Part shown: piece by piece, positions 52,260 to 60,993 of the stretch
Layout: the number at the start of each line of letters is the position of its first letter
Position numbering within the stretch: the first letter of the stretch is position 1
Source of the DNA: Glaciecola sp947496235
Lineage (GTDB): Bacteria > Pseudomonadota > Gammaproteobacteria > Enterobacterales > Alteromonadaceae
Assembly (NCBI RefSeq): GCF_050306235.1
Contig: NZ_JBLWFH010000008.1
Location: forward strand, 124,001 to 188,000
Length of the DNA stretch: 64,000 nt
Reading direction: 5' to 3'
Notes under the pieces: model-generated
The model's database searches: none
What the model was told of the DNA's origin: nothing
Seen by the model: only the letters and a program-made list of their open reading frames with translations
Translations under genes and position numbers: made by a program

Positions 52260-52940
52260 ATGCACAAAGTAAATCCAGTTACTAGCAATCAATCTTCAGT
52301 GCATGAGGATTTATCGTTTTATGTTGAACGTTACAAAACCGCCAATTTTAAACGTCCTTATGCACAGCATACGCTAGATGCATTTAAGCAAGTGGAAGAT
52401 TGGTTAAATAACTGGTCAGGTGATGTGATTCTCGATGCTTGTTGCGGCGTTGGAGAAAGCACCGCAAAGCTGGCGGAACTTTATCCAAATAGTCGGATTA
52501 TCGGAGTAGATAAGTCGGCCCACAGATTGTCTAAACATGATCATTATGCGGCAGAAACAGCAACAAACTATTTTGTTGTACAGGGGGATTTATTAGATTT
52601 TTGGCGGCTATTGTTAGAGGCGCAAAAATCTCATCCAGCGTGGAAAATAAGCCGACAATTTTTATTTTATCCAAATCCTTATCCAAAAAAATCTCAATTG
52701 AATAAGCGCTGGCATGCAGGCGTGATGTTGCCTTATATATTGCAGGTCTCGAAAAACATAGAAGTGCGGTCAAATTGGCGATTGTATTTAGAAGAGTTCA
52801 AAGCGGCATTGGCACTTTATGATATCTCGATGGAAATTCAAGAAGTCCAAGGGGAGCCAATAACGCCATTTGAGCGTAAATATTTACTGGATGGCCAAAG
52901 GTGCTGGCGAGCTTTTACGCTACTTGCTACCGAAAATTAA
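52260..52940 (+). CDS. TrmB-like SAM-dependent methyltransferase
   Basis: A 226-residue protein. The SAM-binding motif VILDACCGVGESTAKLA (residues about 56-72), acidic IIGVDKSAHRL, and FYPNPYPKKSQLNKRWH resemble TrmB, the tRNA m7G46 methyltransferase, whose signature is FPDPWPKKRH. The differences suggest a paralogue, not TrmB itself. ATG 52260 starts one base after the yadH stop, so it is probably in the same operon. The frame also opens at GTG 52239 inside yadH. Confidence 0.82.
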   Translation: MHKVNPVTSNQSSVHEDLSFYVERYKTANFKRPYAQHTLDAFKQVEDWLNNWSGDVILDACCGVGESTAKLAELYPNSRIIGVDKSAHRLSKHDHYAAETATNYFVVQGDLLDFWRLLLEAQKSHPAWKISRQFLFYPNPYPKKSQLNKRWHAGVMLPYILQVSKNIEVRSNWRLYLEEFKAALALYDISMEIQEVQGEPITPFERKYLLDGQRCWRAFTLLATEN

Positions 52941-53632
52941 CTTAATCTATTCGATACAGACAAGAAAAAACCTTGGCCATACTGAATCTGCAAATCTGCC
53001 ACAGCGTCTAGAATTTCTTGATCTTCAATATTTTCAGCAATTAAAAGTACATTGTAGGTTTCACAGTACTGCTGGATTTTTTCAATCGATATAAATTGCT
53101 GTTGTATAGCAGGCGTTTTCAGCAATTCACCTCGTAGTTTTATAGCATTGATACCAGACGCTATGATAGCCAAGAGTTCGTTGCTACATTCAAACACGTC
53201 ATCCACCGTCACAAAAAGTTGGGGCAGGCGACGAACCAATTGCCCTAAAACTTGTGGATTGTTTTTTACCGCTGAATAAGGGATTTCAATTCCGCATAGG
53301 CCTTTATCTACTTGGTTACAGATTTCAGTTACCGTTTCTAACACTAGATTATCATCCAAATCAGCGTCAAAAAGATTAATGTTCCAATGCATTTGTCTTG
53401 GACGACAGAATGCGTTAGAACGCTCTACCATCAAACGAGTTAAAGCGGCAGTAATTTGTTCTCTGGCGATACAGGTAATTTCACCAGTTGGCATCCATGC
53501 ATCATATTGAGTTAAAGCTCGAGGGAAACATTCATAGCGTAATACTGACCCTGTGGATAGGTTATAGATAGGTTGAAAATAAGGCACAATATTATCTATA
53601 TCGACTAATGGATGGTGAGAATGTGCTTGCAA
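52937..53632 (-). CDS. EAL-like domain protein, probably not catalytic
   Basis: A 231-residue single EAL-type domain with no sensor region. It starts DNIVPYFQPIYNLSTGSVLRYECFPRAL, where the EAL tripeptide reads ECF. Later conserved spots are altered: VTVDDVFE in place of the DDFG-type motif and AENIEDQEIL in place of the EGVE motif, though AIKLRGELL and YGQGFFLS remain. It may bind cyclic di-GMP or proteins without hydrolysing the nucleotide. It ends four bases inside the convergent TrmB-like gene. Confidence 0.82.
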   Translation of the reverse strand: MQAHSHHPLVDIDNIVPYFQPIYNLSTGSVLRYECFPRALTQYDAWMPTGEITCIAREQITAALTRLMVERSNAFCRPRQMHWNINLFDADLDDNLVLETVTEICNQVDKGLCGIEIPYSAVKNNPQVLGQLVRRLPQLFVTVDDVFECSNELLAIIASGINAIKLRGELLKTPAIQQQFISIEKIQQYCETYNVLLIAENIEDQEILDAVADLQIQYGQGFFLSVSNRLS

Positions 53633-53817
53633 TGTCTTATTCGCTTAAAAACTGAACTACTTATACTTCTTTATCAGTCAGATTCTTCCAGTCTTTAATA
53701 AATTGGTAAAAAAAGTGTCATAATTTGCGTTTTTTATAAACTCTTGGATGTAATGCGCTTGGTAATTTTTCAGAACTGCGTTAAAGTTCGGCTCTCGGGG
53801 CATCGGGAAAACCTATT

Positions 53818-55440
53818 TTGATAAAAGCAGAAGTTAGTTTAGAACATCTTTTCAAGGTATTTACTAAGCCTGAAAATGATGACTCTACACTCGCAAAAAT
53901 TGAACGGCAACTGTCAGATAATCTATCAGATTTTCTGTCTCAGCACGTGGTGACAAAAAAGACCTCGTTGGAAGAGATCGAAAAGGATTTTAATGATCCT
54001 AGAATTCCTCAGGAGCCCGAATTCGTATCCAGCCATGCTGAAGTATTATTAGATAAGCTCGTAGCCCACAGTGTAAATACTTATTCTCCGACCTTTATCG
54101 GGCATATGACATCTGCTCTACCTTACTTTCACTTACCATTATCTAAATTATTGGTAGGCCTAAATCAAAATTTGGTCAAAATTGAAACTTCTAAAGCCTT
54201 TACGCCTTTGGAAAGGCAAACGCTAGGCATGATTCATCACTTGATCTATGGAGAGAGTGATAAGTTTTATGAGAAATACTTACATAGTGCCAAACATTCT
54301 TTAGGCGCTTTTTGTTCGGGTGGCACCATAGCTAACATTACTGCACTTTGGGTCGCGAGGAATAAGATTCTTGGGCCTAAGGGAGTATTTAAAGGCGTAT
54401 CGCAACAAGGGCTGGTAAGCGCTTATCAACATTATGGTATCAAGAACTTGGGCGTGATGGCGTCAAAGCGAGGCCATTACTCGCTAGGAAAGGCAGTGGA
54501 CGTACTTGGCATAGGTCGCCAAAATATGCTCTCGGTAGATAGTCCAAGATACATGCTGGAGCCAGAAACTGCATTAAAAGTAGGTAATGCATTTCAAGCT
54601 GAAGGTAATAAGCTTTTAGCTATCGTTGGTATTGCCGGTACAACAGAAACCGGTCACGTTGATCCTTTAGATGAGCTAGCTGATGTTGCTAAAGAGCTAG
54701 GTTGTTGGTTCCATGTTGATGCAGCTTGGGGTGGCGCAACCCTATTTTCACAGAAAAACCGTGATAAATTATCAGGCATAGAAGAGGCAGATTCAGTTAC
54801 CATAGATGCGCATAAACAAATGTACGTTCCTATGGGGGCGGGCATGGCGATTTTTAAAAATCCACACGATAGCAACGCTGTAAGGCACCATGCACAATAC
54901 ATATTGCGAGAAGGTTCTAAAGATTTAGGCGCCACCACCCTTGAAGGCTCCAGAAATGGAATGGCGATGATGCTGTATTCATCGATCCATATTTTCGGAA
55001 AAGGGGGATATGAGCTACTCATTGATCGCTCTATCGACCTTGCATTGAAATTTTCACAAATGATTAAACAAAGAGAAAATTTTGAGTTAGTCACTGAACC
55101 TAAACTCTCTATACTTACTTACCGACTTATTCCTGATGCCTTGCAGAATTTGGGTGAATTTGAAAATGAAACTCAAAAACGCATTAACAAACAAATCGAC
55201 AGCCTGACCGTAGCTGTGCAAAAACAGCAAAGGGAAGCGGGTAAGTCATTTGTTTCGCGAACGCGCATCGAAGTAGAAAAATACCACGATCACTCAATCA
55301 CTGTTTTTCGTGTTGTATTAGCCAACCCATTGACTACCGAAGAAGACCTATCTGCAATTTTAGACGAACAATTAGCTATCGCTAAAAATCAACAAACTTG
55401 GCATAAACTCGCCCACTGGCCTAAGTCAAAAATCGCATAA
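53818..55440 (+). CDS. panP: PLP-dependent aspartate 1-decarboxylase PanP
   Basis: A 540-residue fold-type I decarboxylase related to glutamate decarboxylases. The PLP lysine is in TIDAHKQMYVPMG (Lys 333), with HVDAAWGGA (PLP-ring Asp) and CSGGTIANITALW upstream. Length and sequence fit the PanP group, which makes beta-alanine for pantothenate in bacteria lacking the pyruvoyl enzyme PanD. The start is TTG 53818 with GGGAAA upstream. Not near other pan genes here. I cannot check for panD elsewhere. Confidence 0.87.
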   Translation: MIKAEVSLEHLFKVFTKPENDDSTLAKIERQLSDNLSDFLSQHVVTKKTSLEEIEKDFNDPRIPQEPEFVSSHAEVLLDKLVAHSVNTYSPTFIGHMTSALPYFHLPLSKLLVGLNQNLVKIETSKAFTPLERQTLGMIHHLIYGESDKFYEKYLHSAKHSLGAFCSGGTIANITALWVARNKILGPKGVFKGVSQQGLVSAYQHYGIKNLGVMASKRGHYSLGKAVDVLGIGRQNMLSVDSPRYMLEPETALKVGNAFQAEGNKLLAIVGIAGTTETGHVDPLDELADVAKELGCWFHVDAAWGGATLFSQKNRDKLSGIEEADSVTIDAHKQMYVPMGAGMAIFKNPHDSNAVRHHAQYILREGSKDLGATTLEGSRNGMAMMLYSSIHIFGKGGYELLIDRSIDLALKFSQMIKQRENFELVTEPKLSILTYRLIPDALQNLGEFENETQKRINKQIDSLTVAVQKQQREAGKSFVSRTRIEVEKYHDHSITVFRVVLANPLTTEEDLSAILDEQLAIAKNQQTWHKLAHWPKSKIA

Positions 55441-55538
55441 ATTCAAGTTACACACATTTTCTGCAATAAAGTTGAATGGAATTTCAACCCAGTCCGGTCT
55501 TTTCACAAAACAATACAATTAGCTGAAAAGAGTGTTTT

Positions 55539-56255
55539 ATGGATAAACTGCTTATTGTTGAAGATGATCTCGACATTGCAAATCTAGTAAAGGTAAACCT
55601 TAACGAATTAGGCTTTGAACTAGACCACCGTGTAGATGGAATTAGCGGGCTAGATGCCGCTCTATCTCAGACATATTCATTAGTTATCCTTGATGTAATG
55701 CTTCCTAAAATGAACGGCTTGGATATTTGTCGCAAGATAAGGGATCAAAAGCCAGAACAAGCAATTTTAATGTTGACGGCAAAAAATTCGGAAACGGATA
55801 GGGTGCTTGGTTTAGAGTTAGGCGCTGACGACTATATGGCCAAACCATTCAGTGTAAGAGAGTTGCAAGCTAGGGTTAGAGCCCTACTAAGACGTGCTGA
55901 TTTGGTGCGTCAAAATCAACGAGTACTTGTTGATAATTCCAATAGTCTTATTTGTGGCGACTTGGTTGTAGACCGACGAACCCGAACCGTCGCTAAATCA
56001 GGAAAATGTATAGAGCTCACTGCAACAGAATTCGATCTCTTGTTTCATTTAATGCAACACCCAAATCAGGTGTTTAGTCGCAGTCAACTACTAGAATCCG
56101 TGTGGGGTTATCAGCATTGCGGGTATGAACACACGGTCAACTCTCACATCAACAGGCTAAGGTCTAAATTAGAAAAAGATGCGACAAATCCTGACTATGT
56201 ACAAACAGTTTGGGGCGTAGGCTACAAATTTAATCAGGCCTCTGTGGTGCATTAG
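55539..56255 (+). CDS. OmpR-family response regulator
   Basis: A 238-residue regulator. Receiver with VEDD at residues 7-10, phosphorylated Asp 51 in VILDVMLPK, and K in YMAKPFSV; a winged helix follows (CIELTATEFDLLFHLMQHPNQVFSRSQLL; then TVWGVGYKF). It is encoded one base before its kinase gene. The signal is not known. ATG 55539 follows AAAAGAGTG. Confidence 0.92.
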   Translation: MDKLLIVEDDLDIANLVKVNLNELGFELDHRVDGISGLDAALSQTYSLVILDVMLPKMNGLDICRKIRDQKPEQAILMLTAKNSETDRVLGLELGADDYMAKPFSVRELQARVRALLRRADLVRQNQRVLVDNSNSLICGDLVVDRRTRTVAKSGKCIELTATEFDLLFHLMQHPNQVFSRSQLLESVWGYQHCGYEHTVNSHINRLRSKLEKDATNPDYVQTVWGVGYKFNQASVVH

Positions 56256-56256
56256 A

Positions 56257-57750
56257 ATGTGGTTTCCTAAGCTCTGCTTTTACCAAAGATTAGCAATTTC
56301 ATTAGTAGCGGGTTTTTTCACCATCATTGCCGTGCTTACTATTTATTCAACCTATTTGCAGCAAAGTATGCAGCATGAAGCTGAACAAAGATTGCACTTA
56401 GGTTTGGCTGAGCATTTAGTGTCAGATAACCCTATTTTGAAAGAAGGGGTGTATGATTACAAAGCGTTAAACAAATTGTTTCATACATTGATGTTGCTTG
56501 GGCCAAATTTTGAATTCTATTTCCTTGATCCTCAAGGAAACCTACTTACCTATTCAGCAAAAGCAAATGAGATTGTTCGCAAACAGGTGGATGTCACACC
56601 AATTAATGTAATGCTATCTGGTGGTAAAAGCTTCCCTAATTATGGTGATGATCCTAAAGACATAGATAAGCAAAAAATATTTTCAGTAGCCCCCGTTTAC
56701 AACGATGATAGTTTGCAAGGGTATTTGTACATTATCATTGGTGGGGCACAGTACGATTCGATTACCGATAGCATTAAATCCAGTAAGGGAGTTCAACAAT
56801 ACATTTTGATAGTCTTAGCGGGCTTAATATTCTTGATGTTTGTGTTATTGGTGCTGTTTAAATTTTTCACCGCTCCGTTGAAAAAACTGAGTGATGATAT
56901 GGACAGATTTCGCGGGGCTGGTTTTGATATAAAAAATGCGAAGATTACCTTATTACCTTGGCGCAACGACTCTCGCAATGAAGTTCAGCGTTTAGGTTAC
57001 TCATTTAATGAAATGTTGCGGCACATCGACAAACAATGGCAGCAAATTAAACTTAATGACTTACAACGACGAACGCTTCTCGCGGATTTGAGTCATGATT
57101 TACGCACCCCATTGGCCAATATGCAAGGTTATATGGAGACCTTGTGCATCAATGATAGTCAATTGACCAGTGAGCAGCGAGATGAGTTTTTTGGCATTTG
57201 TACGCGCAATTTGCATAATTTGAAGCGGCTAATCGATCAAATTTTTGAGTTAGCTTATCTTGAGGGAGGCCATGTAAATTTGAAAATGGAACCTTGCTTG
57301 TTAGCTGAGTTATTACATGACATTGCAGCTAAATTTAATTTACAAGCTAATGCCAAAGATATAGGGCTGACGGTAGATATTCAAACGCCTAATGCCTACG
57401 TTAAAGCAGATATAGAGAAGCTAGAACGAGTGCTAACAAACCTCATTGATAATGCTATTCGACACACACCTGCAGGAGGCTCAATTCAACTGCAAATTAA
57501 AGAAGCCAACGACAAACTTGTGGTCAGTGTGAGGGATTCTGGAATCGGTATTGCTGCGGAGGAATTAGAGCATATATTTGTTGCACGTTACCAAGCAACC
57601 AATAGTCAAAAAGGGACGAAAACCCATGTAGGATTGGGGTTAGCAATTAGTCAAAAACTCATTGCATTATTTGATTCTACGCTTGAAGTAACGTCCGAAA
57701 TAGGTAAAGGGACTAGCTTTAGCTTTACTCTTCAGCAAGCTAAAGCTTAG
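56257..57750 (+). CDS. Sensor histidine kinase
   Basis: A 497-residue membrane kinase: TM1 (about residues 13-32), a periplasmic sensor of about 145 residues, TM2 (about 181-203), HAMP, HisKA (LADLSHDLRTPLANMQGY; His 280) and HATPase (N-box NLIDNAIRHT, G1 DSGIGI, G2 GLGLAI). It is the partner of the regulator one base upstream. It ends five bases before the convergent glnG gene. Confidence 0.92.
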   Translation: MWFPKLCFYQRLAISLVAGFFTIIAVLTIYSTYLQQSMQHEAEQRLHLGLAEHLVSDNPILKEGVYDYKALNKLFHTLMLLGPNFEFYFLDPQGNLLTYSAKANEIVRKQVDVTPINVMLSGGKSFPNYGDDPKDIDKQKIFSVAPVYNDDSLQGYLYIIIGGAQYDSITDSIKSSKGVQQYILIVLAGLIFLMFVLLVLFKFFTAPLKKLSDDMDRFRGAGFDIKNAKITLLPWRNDSRNEVQRLGYSFNEMLRHIDKQWQQIKLNDLQRRTLLADLSHDLRTPLANMQGYMETLCINDSQLTSEQRDEFFGICTRNLHNLKRLIDQIFELAYLEGGHVNLKMEPCLLAELLHDIAAKFNLQANAKDIGLTVDIQTPNAYVKADIEKLERVLTNLIDNAIRHTPAGGSIQLQIKEANDKLVVSVRDSGIGIAAEELEHIFVARYQATNSQKGTKTHVGLGLAISQKLIALFDSTLEVTSEIGKGTSFSFTLQQAKA

Positions 57751-57755
57751 TACGC

Positions 57756-59168
57756 CTAATCATCGTCAAAATTTAATTCTTTAAGCTTTCGAGTTAACGT
57801 ATTTCGGCCCCAACCTAAACGTTTGGCTGCCTCTTGTTTATGTCCACGGGTATGTTTAAGTGCTCGACTTAACAAGATCTTTTCAAAATCATATTGAGCT
57901 GTGTCTAGAATATCGTTCTTACCCGCTAATAATTGTTTGTCAGCCCATTGAGAAAGTAAAATCGTCCAATCATCACTTTCTGCAGCCTGTTTTACCTGCA
58001 CGCCAGAAACGTTTAATTCTGGTGGTAGGTCATCGATTAAAATTTCTTGACCACTGGCCATCACAGTCAACCAGCGACAAGTGTTTTCTAGTTGCCTTAC
58101 ATTACCCGGCCAAGCGACTTCCATTAGCCTATCAGCTGCCGCCTTAGATAACTGTTTGCTTTCAACGCCTAATTCTTTAGAGGCCTTGTTTAAAAAATGT
58201 CGGGCCAATAATGGTATATCTTCTCTTCGTTCATGCAGACTAGGTAAGTGTATTTTTATTACGTTTAGTCTGTGGTACAAATCTTCTCTGAACTTGCCTT
58301 CTGCGACTCGCTGTTCCAAGTTCTGGTGAGTGGCAGCGATAATTCTTACATCTACTTTTACCGGTTGATGACCACCGACCCGATAGAATTGTCCATCGGC
58401 CAAAACCCGCAATAATCGTGTTTGTACGTCTATTGGCATATCACCTATTTCATCAAGGAATAAGGTACCGCCATCGGCTTGTTCAAAACGCCCTTGGCGG
58501 CTATTTTGTGCCCCAGTAAAGGCGCCTTTTTCATGCCCAAACAGCTCTGATTCAATTAATTCTGTCGGTATTGCCGCCATGTTTAACGGCACGAAGGTTT
58601 TATTTGCTCGCGGACTGTGTTTGTGCAGTGCTTGTGCAACTAATTCTTTACCTGTACCCGATTGGCCATTAATCAATACGCTAATAGAAGAGCGCGAAAG
58701 TCTTCCAACGGCCCTAAATACTTCCTGCATTGCCGGCGCTTCACCAATGATTTCTGTACTGTTTGTTAGGGTATCTTGTTGTTTTAACTGACTTGTTTCA
58801 CGGGCATGTTCAATGGCTCGTTTGGTGAGTGAAACAGCTTCATCAATATCAAAGGGTTTAGGTAAATATTCGTAAGCGCCACCTTTGTACGCTTTTACTG
58901 CGCTATCTAAATCAGAATGTGCTGTCATTATGATAATAGGGAGATCAGGAAAGTGTTGATGGATCTCGTCCAACAGCGTCATACCATCCATTTGCGGCAT
59001 TCTGACATCGGAAATGATGACTTGTGGAGCATTGCCACTGTGAATTTGAAGTAATAGATCTTCAGGGTTAGAAAAGCTTAAACACCCGATGTCGGCAGAT
59101 TTAAATGCCTTCTCTAATACCCATCTAATGGAGCTATCATCGTCCACTATCCATACTGGCTCATTCAT
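57756..59168 (-). CDS. glnG: Nitrogen regulation response regulator NtrC
   Basis: A 470-residue sigma54 activator. Receiver with phosphorylated Asp in VIISDVRMPQMDG, AAA+ domain with Walker A GQSGTGKE, the sigma54-contacting loop EKGAFTGA and Walker B GGTLFLDEIGDM, and a C-terminal Fis-type helix-turn-helix (HKQEAAKRLGWGRNTLTRKL). The start overlaps the glnL stop by eight bases, so both are translated from one transcript. It is the expected activator of the glnA promoter at 62603-62619. Confidence 0.95.
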   Translation of the reverse strand: MNEPVWIVDDDSSIRWVLEKAFKSADIGCLSFSNPEDLLLQIHSGNAPQVIISDVRMPQMDGMTLLDEIHQHFPDLPIIIMTAHSDLDSAVKAYKGGAYEYLPKPFDIDEAVSLTKRAIEHARETSQLKQQDTLTNSTEIIGEAPAMQEVFRAVGRLSRSSISVLINGQSGTGKELVAQALHKHSPRANKTFVPLNMAAIPTELIESELFGHEKGAFTGAQNSRQGRFEQADGGTLFLDEIGDMPIDVQTRLLRVLADGQFYRVGGHQPVKVDVRIIAATHQNLEQRVAEGKFREDLYHRLNVIKIHLPSLHERREDIPLLARHFLNKASKELGVESKQLSKAAADRLMEVAWPGNVRQLENTCRWLTVMASGQEILIDDLPPELNVSGVQVKQAAESDDWTILLSQWADKQLLAGKNDILDTAQYDFEKILLSRALKHTRGHKQEAAKRLGWGRNTLTRKLKELNFDDD

Positions 59169-60246
59169 CTGCTAAATCCTGTTTTATAATTGGTAAATAA
59201 AGCGTAAATTCGGTATATCCTGGAAAGCTATCAACATCTATTTTGCCAAAGTGATGATTTATTAGGGTTTGTGCAATCGATAACCCAAGTCCACTGCCAT
59301 TGGCTTTACTTGATACCATTGGATAAAAAAGTGTGTCTCGGACTTCTTTGGGAATTCCTGGACCATTGTCAACAATGCTCACCAGTGCTGAAAGGCTGTG
59401 GGGCTTTCCATTAATCACACAGCGGCGCTCTATTCTGGTGCGTAACCCTATGATGGGTCTTTCAATTTTTGCTTCACTCAGTGCTTGGCAAGCATTACGT
59501 ACGATGTTTAATATGGCTTGTTCAAGCATATCTGGATCGGCGTATACTTCTGGTATAGAGGGGTCATAGTCGCGCTCGATATCAATATCAATAGATTGAT
59601 CAGCGGTAATGACGCGTTTTACTTTTTCTATTACCTCATGCAGATTACACAGGCGTTTATGCGGCAGTGTATTTGGCCCTAACAAACGATCTACCAAAGC
59701 CCTGAGCCTGTCAGCTTGGTCCATAATCATTTGGGTAAATTCTAACTGATCTTCATTTGGCAGTTGTCGGCTTAGCAGCTGTGCTGCACCTCGAATGCCT
59801 CCGAGAGGGTTTTTAATTTCATGGGCTAAACCACGAATTAAATCTCTAGCAGCCATTTGTTGGGCATACTGTTGGGTTTCTTGACTTATTTTTCGTTGTT
59901 TATCCACGTGCATGATTTCAAACAGAATCATTTTTTCGCCGTCGATTAATGCCAAGTTAGCCTGCATATCTACCAGCAAGCATCTGCCATCTTTAAAACA
60001 GAGTTGTAATTCAGATTGAGAGAATTCTTCACCCGCTTCAAATACGTTTTCAAAACGGTCTTCGTCAAAACTATCAGGCGCAAAAAAGCTTAAGAAGGGC
60101 TTTTGGCAAATTTGCGATTTGCCAGTCTCAAAAATACTCAGCGCAGCGTCATTCACAAATACCACATGATATTCGCGGTTGACCATTACAAGTGCAGTTT
60201 TCATGCACTGTAACATGCTATCAATCTGGTTAAGCTCTAAAATCAA
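59161..60246 (-). CDS. glnL: Nitrogen regulation sensor kinase NtrB
   Basis: About 361 residues. PAS domain, then HisKA (GLAHEIKNPLGGIRGAAQLL) and HATPase (NIVRNACQAL; DNGPGIP; GLGLSIAQ) as in NtrB/GlnL, a soluble kinase controlled by the PII protein. The frame is open to 60291, but TTG 60246 is preceded by GAGGAT at proper spacing and gives a family-like start (MILELNQIDSML). It phosphorylates the NtrC protein encoded directly downstream. Confidence 0.93.
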   Translation of the reverse strand: MILELNQIDSMLQCMKTALVMVNREYHVVFVNDAALSIFETGKSQICQKPFLSFFAPDSFDEDRFENVFEAGEEFSQSELQLCFKDGRCLLVDMQANLALIDGEKMILFEIMHVDKQRKISQETQQYAQQMAARDLIRGLAHEIKNPLGGIRGAAQLLSRQLPNEDQLEFTQMIMDQADRLRALVDRLLGPNTLPHKRLCNLHEVIEKVKRVITADQSIDIDIERDYDPSIPEVYADPDMLEQAILNIVRNACQALSEAKIERPIIGLRTRIERRCVINGKPHSLSALVSIVDNGPGIPKEVRDTLFYPMVSSKANGSGLGLSIAQTLINHHFGKIDVDSFPGYTEFTLYLPIIKQDLADE

Positions 60247-60383
60247 TGTAAATCCTCGACTAAAGACTAAATATGCACAATATAAGTGCATTGCTTCATC
60301 TTAGTGAATGTACATAACCTTCACAAGGGATTAATTGAATAATGGAATCCCTGTATTCCCTTAGATATTAAGCTGTCCGCTAA

Positions 60384-60893
60384 TTAATTGCGCGGGATTA
60401 ATACTGAGGCTCTATGTAAAAATAATGTTCGTTGCTCGGACGATGCAATTATCTTGCCTGAGTTGTCAGTGAAATCCACTTTATATGAGTATTCTCCTCG
60501 GTCCATGTTTTCTAATTGAAAAACACCGCTTGGAGATTGGAAGGATTGGCCGTTTATAGTGAGGTTGTACATGCCTCCGATAGAAGGTTTTAGTTGAGCT
60601 TGAATGGAAAAATTGCCGGAATTATCACGCAATGTTGCTTCTTGTTTTGGAGACACGATGGTGAGGTTGAATTGTTTTTTCTTAACCGCTACATCTGGTT
60701 CGATTTTAGGTACCGGTGAAGAAGGTATTACAGTAGTGCTATCTCCTAGTATCACTTCAATTGCACCAGGGGAGGGCTTATCAGAAAAGGTAACAGTGCC
60801 ATCTGCATGAACAGTTTTATATACAATGGTTTGACCATTCACTATGAAAGGGCAAATGAAACAAAACAAACCGACTAAAAATAAAGACTTCAT
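60384..60893 (-). CDS. DUF4124 domain protein
   Basis: A 169-residue secreted protein. Signal peptide MKSLFLVGLFCFICPFIVNG, then the DUF4124 motif TIVYKTVHADGTVTFSDKPSPGA near residues 22-44. The C-terminal half is beta-rich (TIVSPKQEATLRDNSGNFSI; then GEYSYKVDFTD). Genes of this type are often found between glnA and glnL in Alteromonadales and relatives; their role is unknown. ATG 60893 follows AAGGACCTG. Confidence 0.85.
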   Translation of the reverse strand: MKSLFLVGLFCFICPFIVNGQTIVYKTVHADGTVTFSDKPSPGAIEVILGDSTTVIPSSPVPKIEPDVAVKKKQFNLTIVSPKQEATLRDNSGNFSIQAQLKPSIGGMYNLTINGQSFQSPSGVFQLENMDRGEYSYKVDFTDNSGKIIASSEQRTLFLHRASVLIPRN

Positions 60894-60936
60894 AACAGGT
60901 CCTTAAAAGCACTATTCTTCATATTCTATCATACGC

Positions 60937-60966
60937 AATAAAAAAGCCTGCATAAAGCAGGCTTTG
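60937..60966 (-). terminator. Terminator after glnA
   Basis: Read on the minus strand, AAAGCCTGC pairs with GCAGGCTTT and is followed by a T-run. It separates glnA from the DUF4124 gene. Confidence 0.85.
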
Positions 60967-60993
60967 GTATGGTTTAAGCGGTGTAGTTATGAT

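Noticed and set aside
54654..55094. Minus-strand 146-codon frame inside panP
   Set aside because: It is antisense to the conserved PLP-binding part of PanP and has no family likeness.
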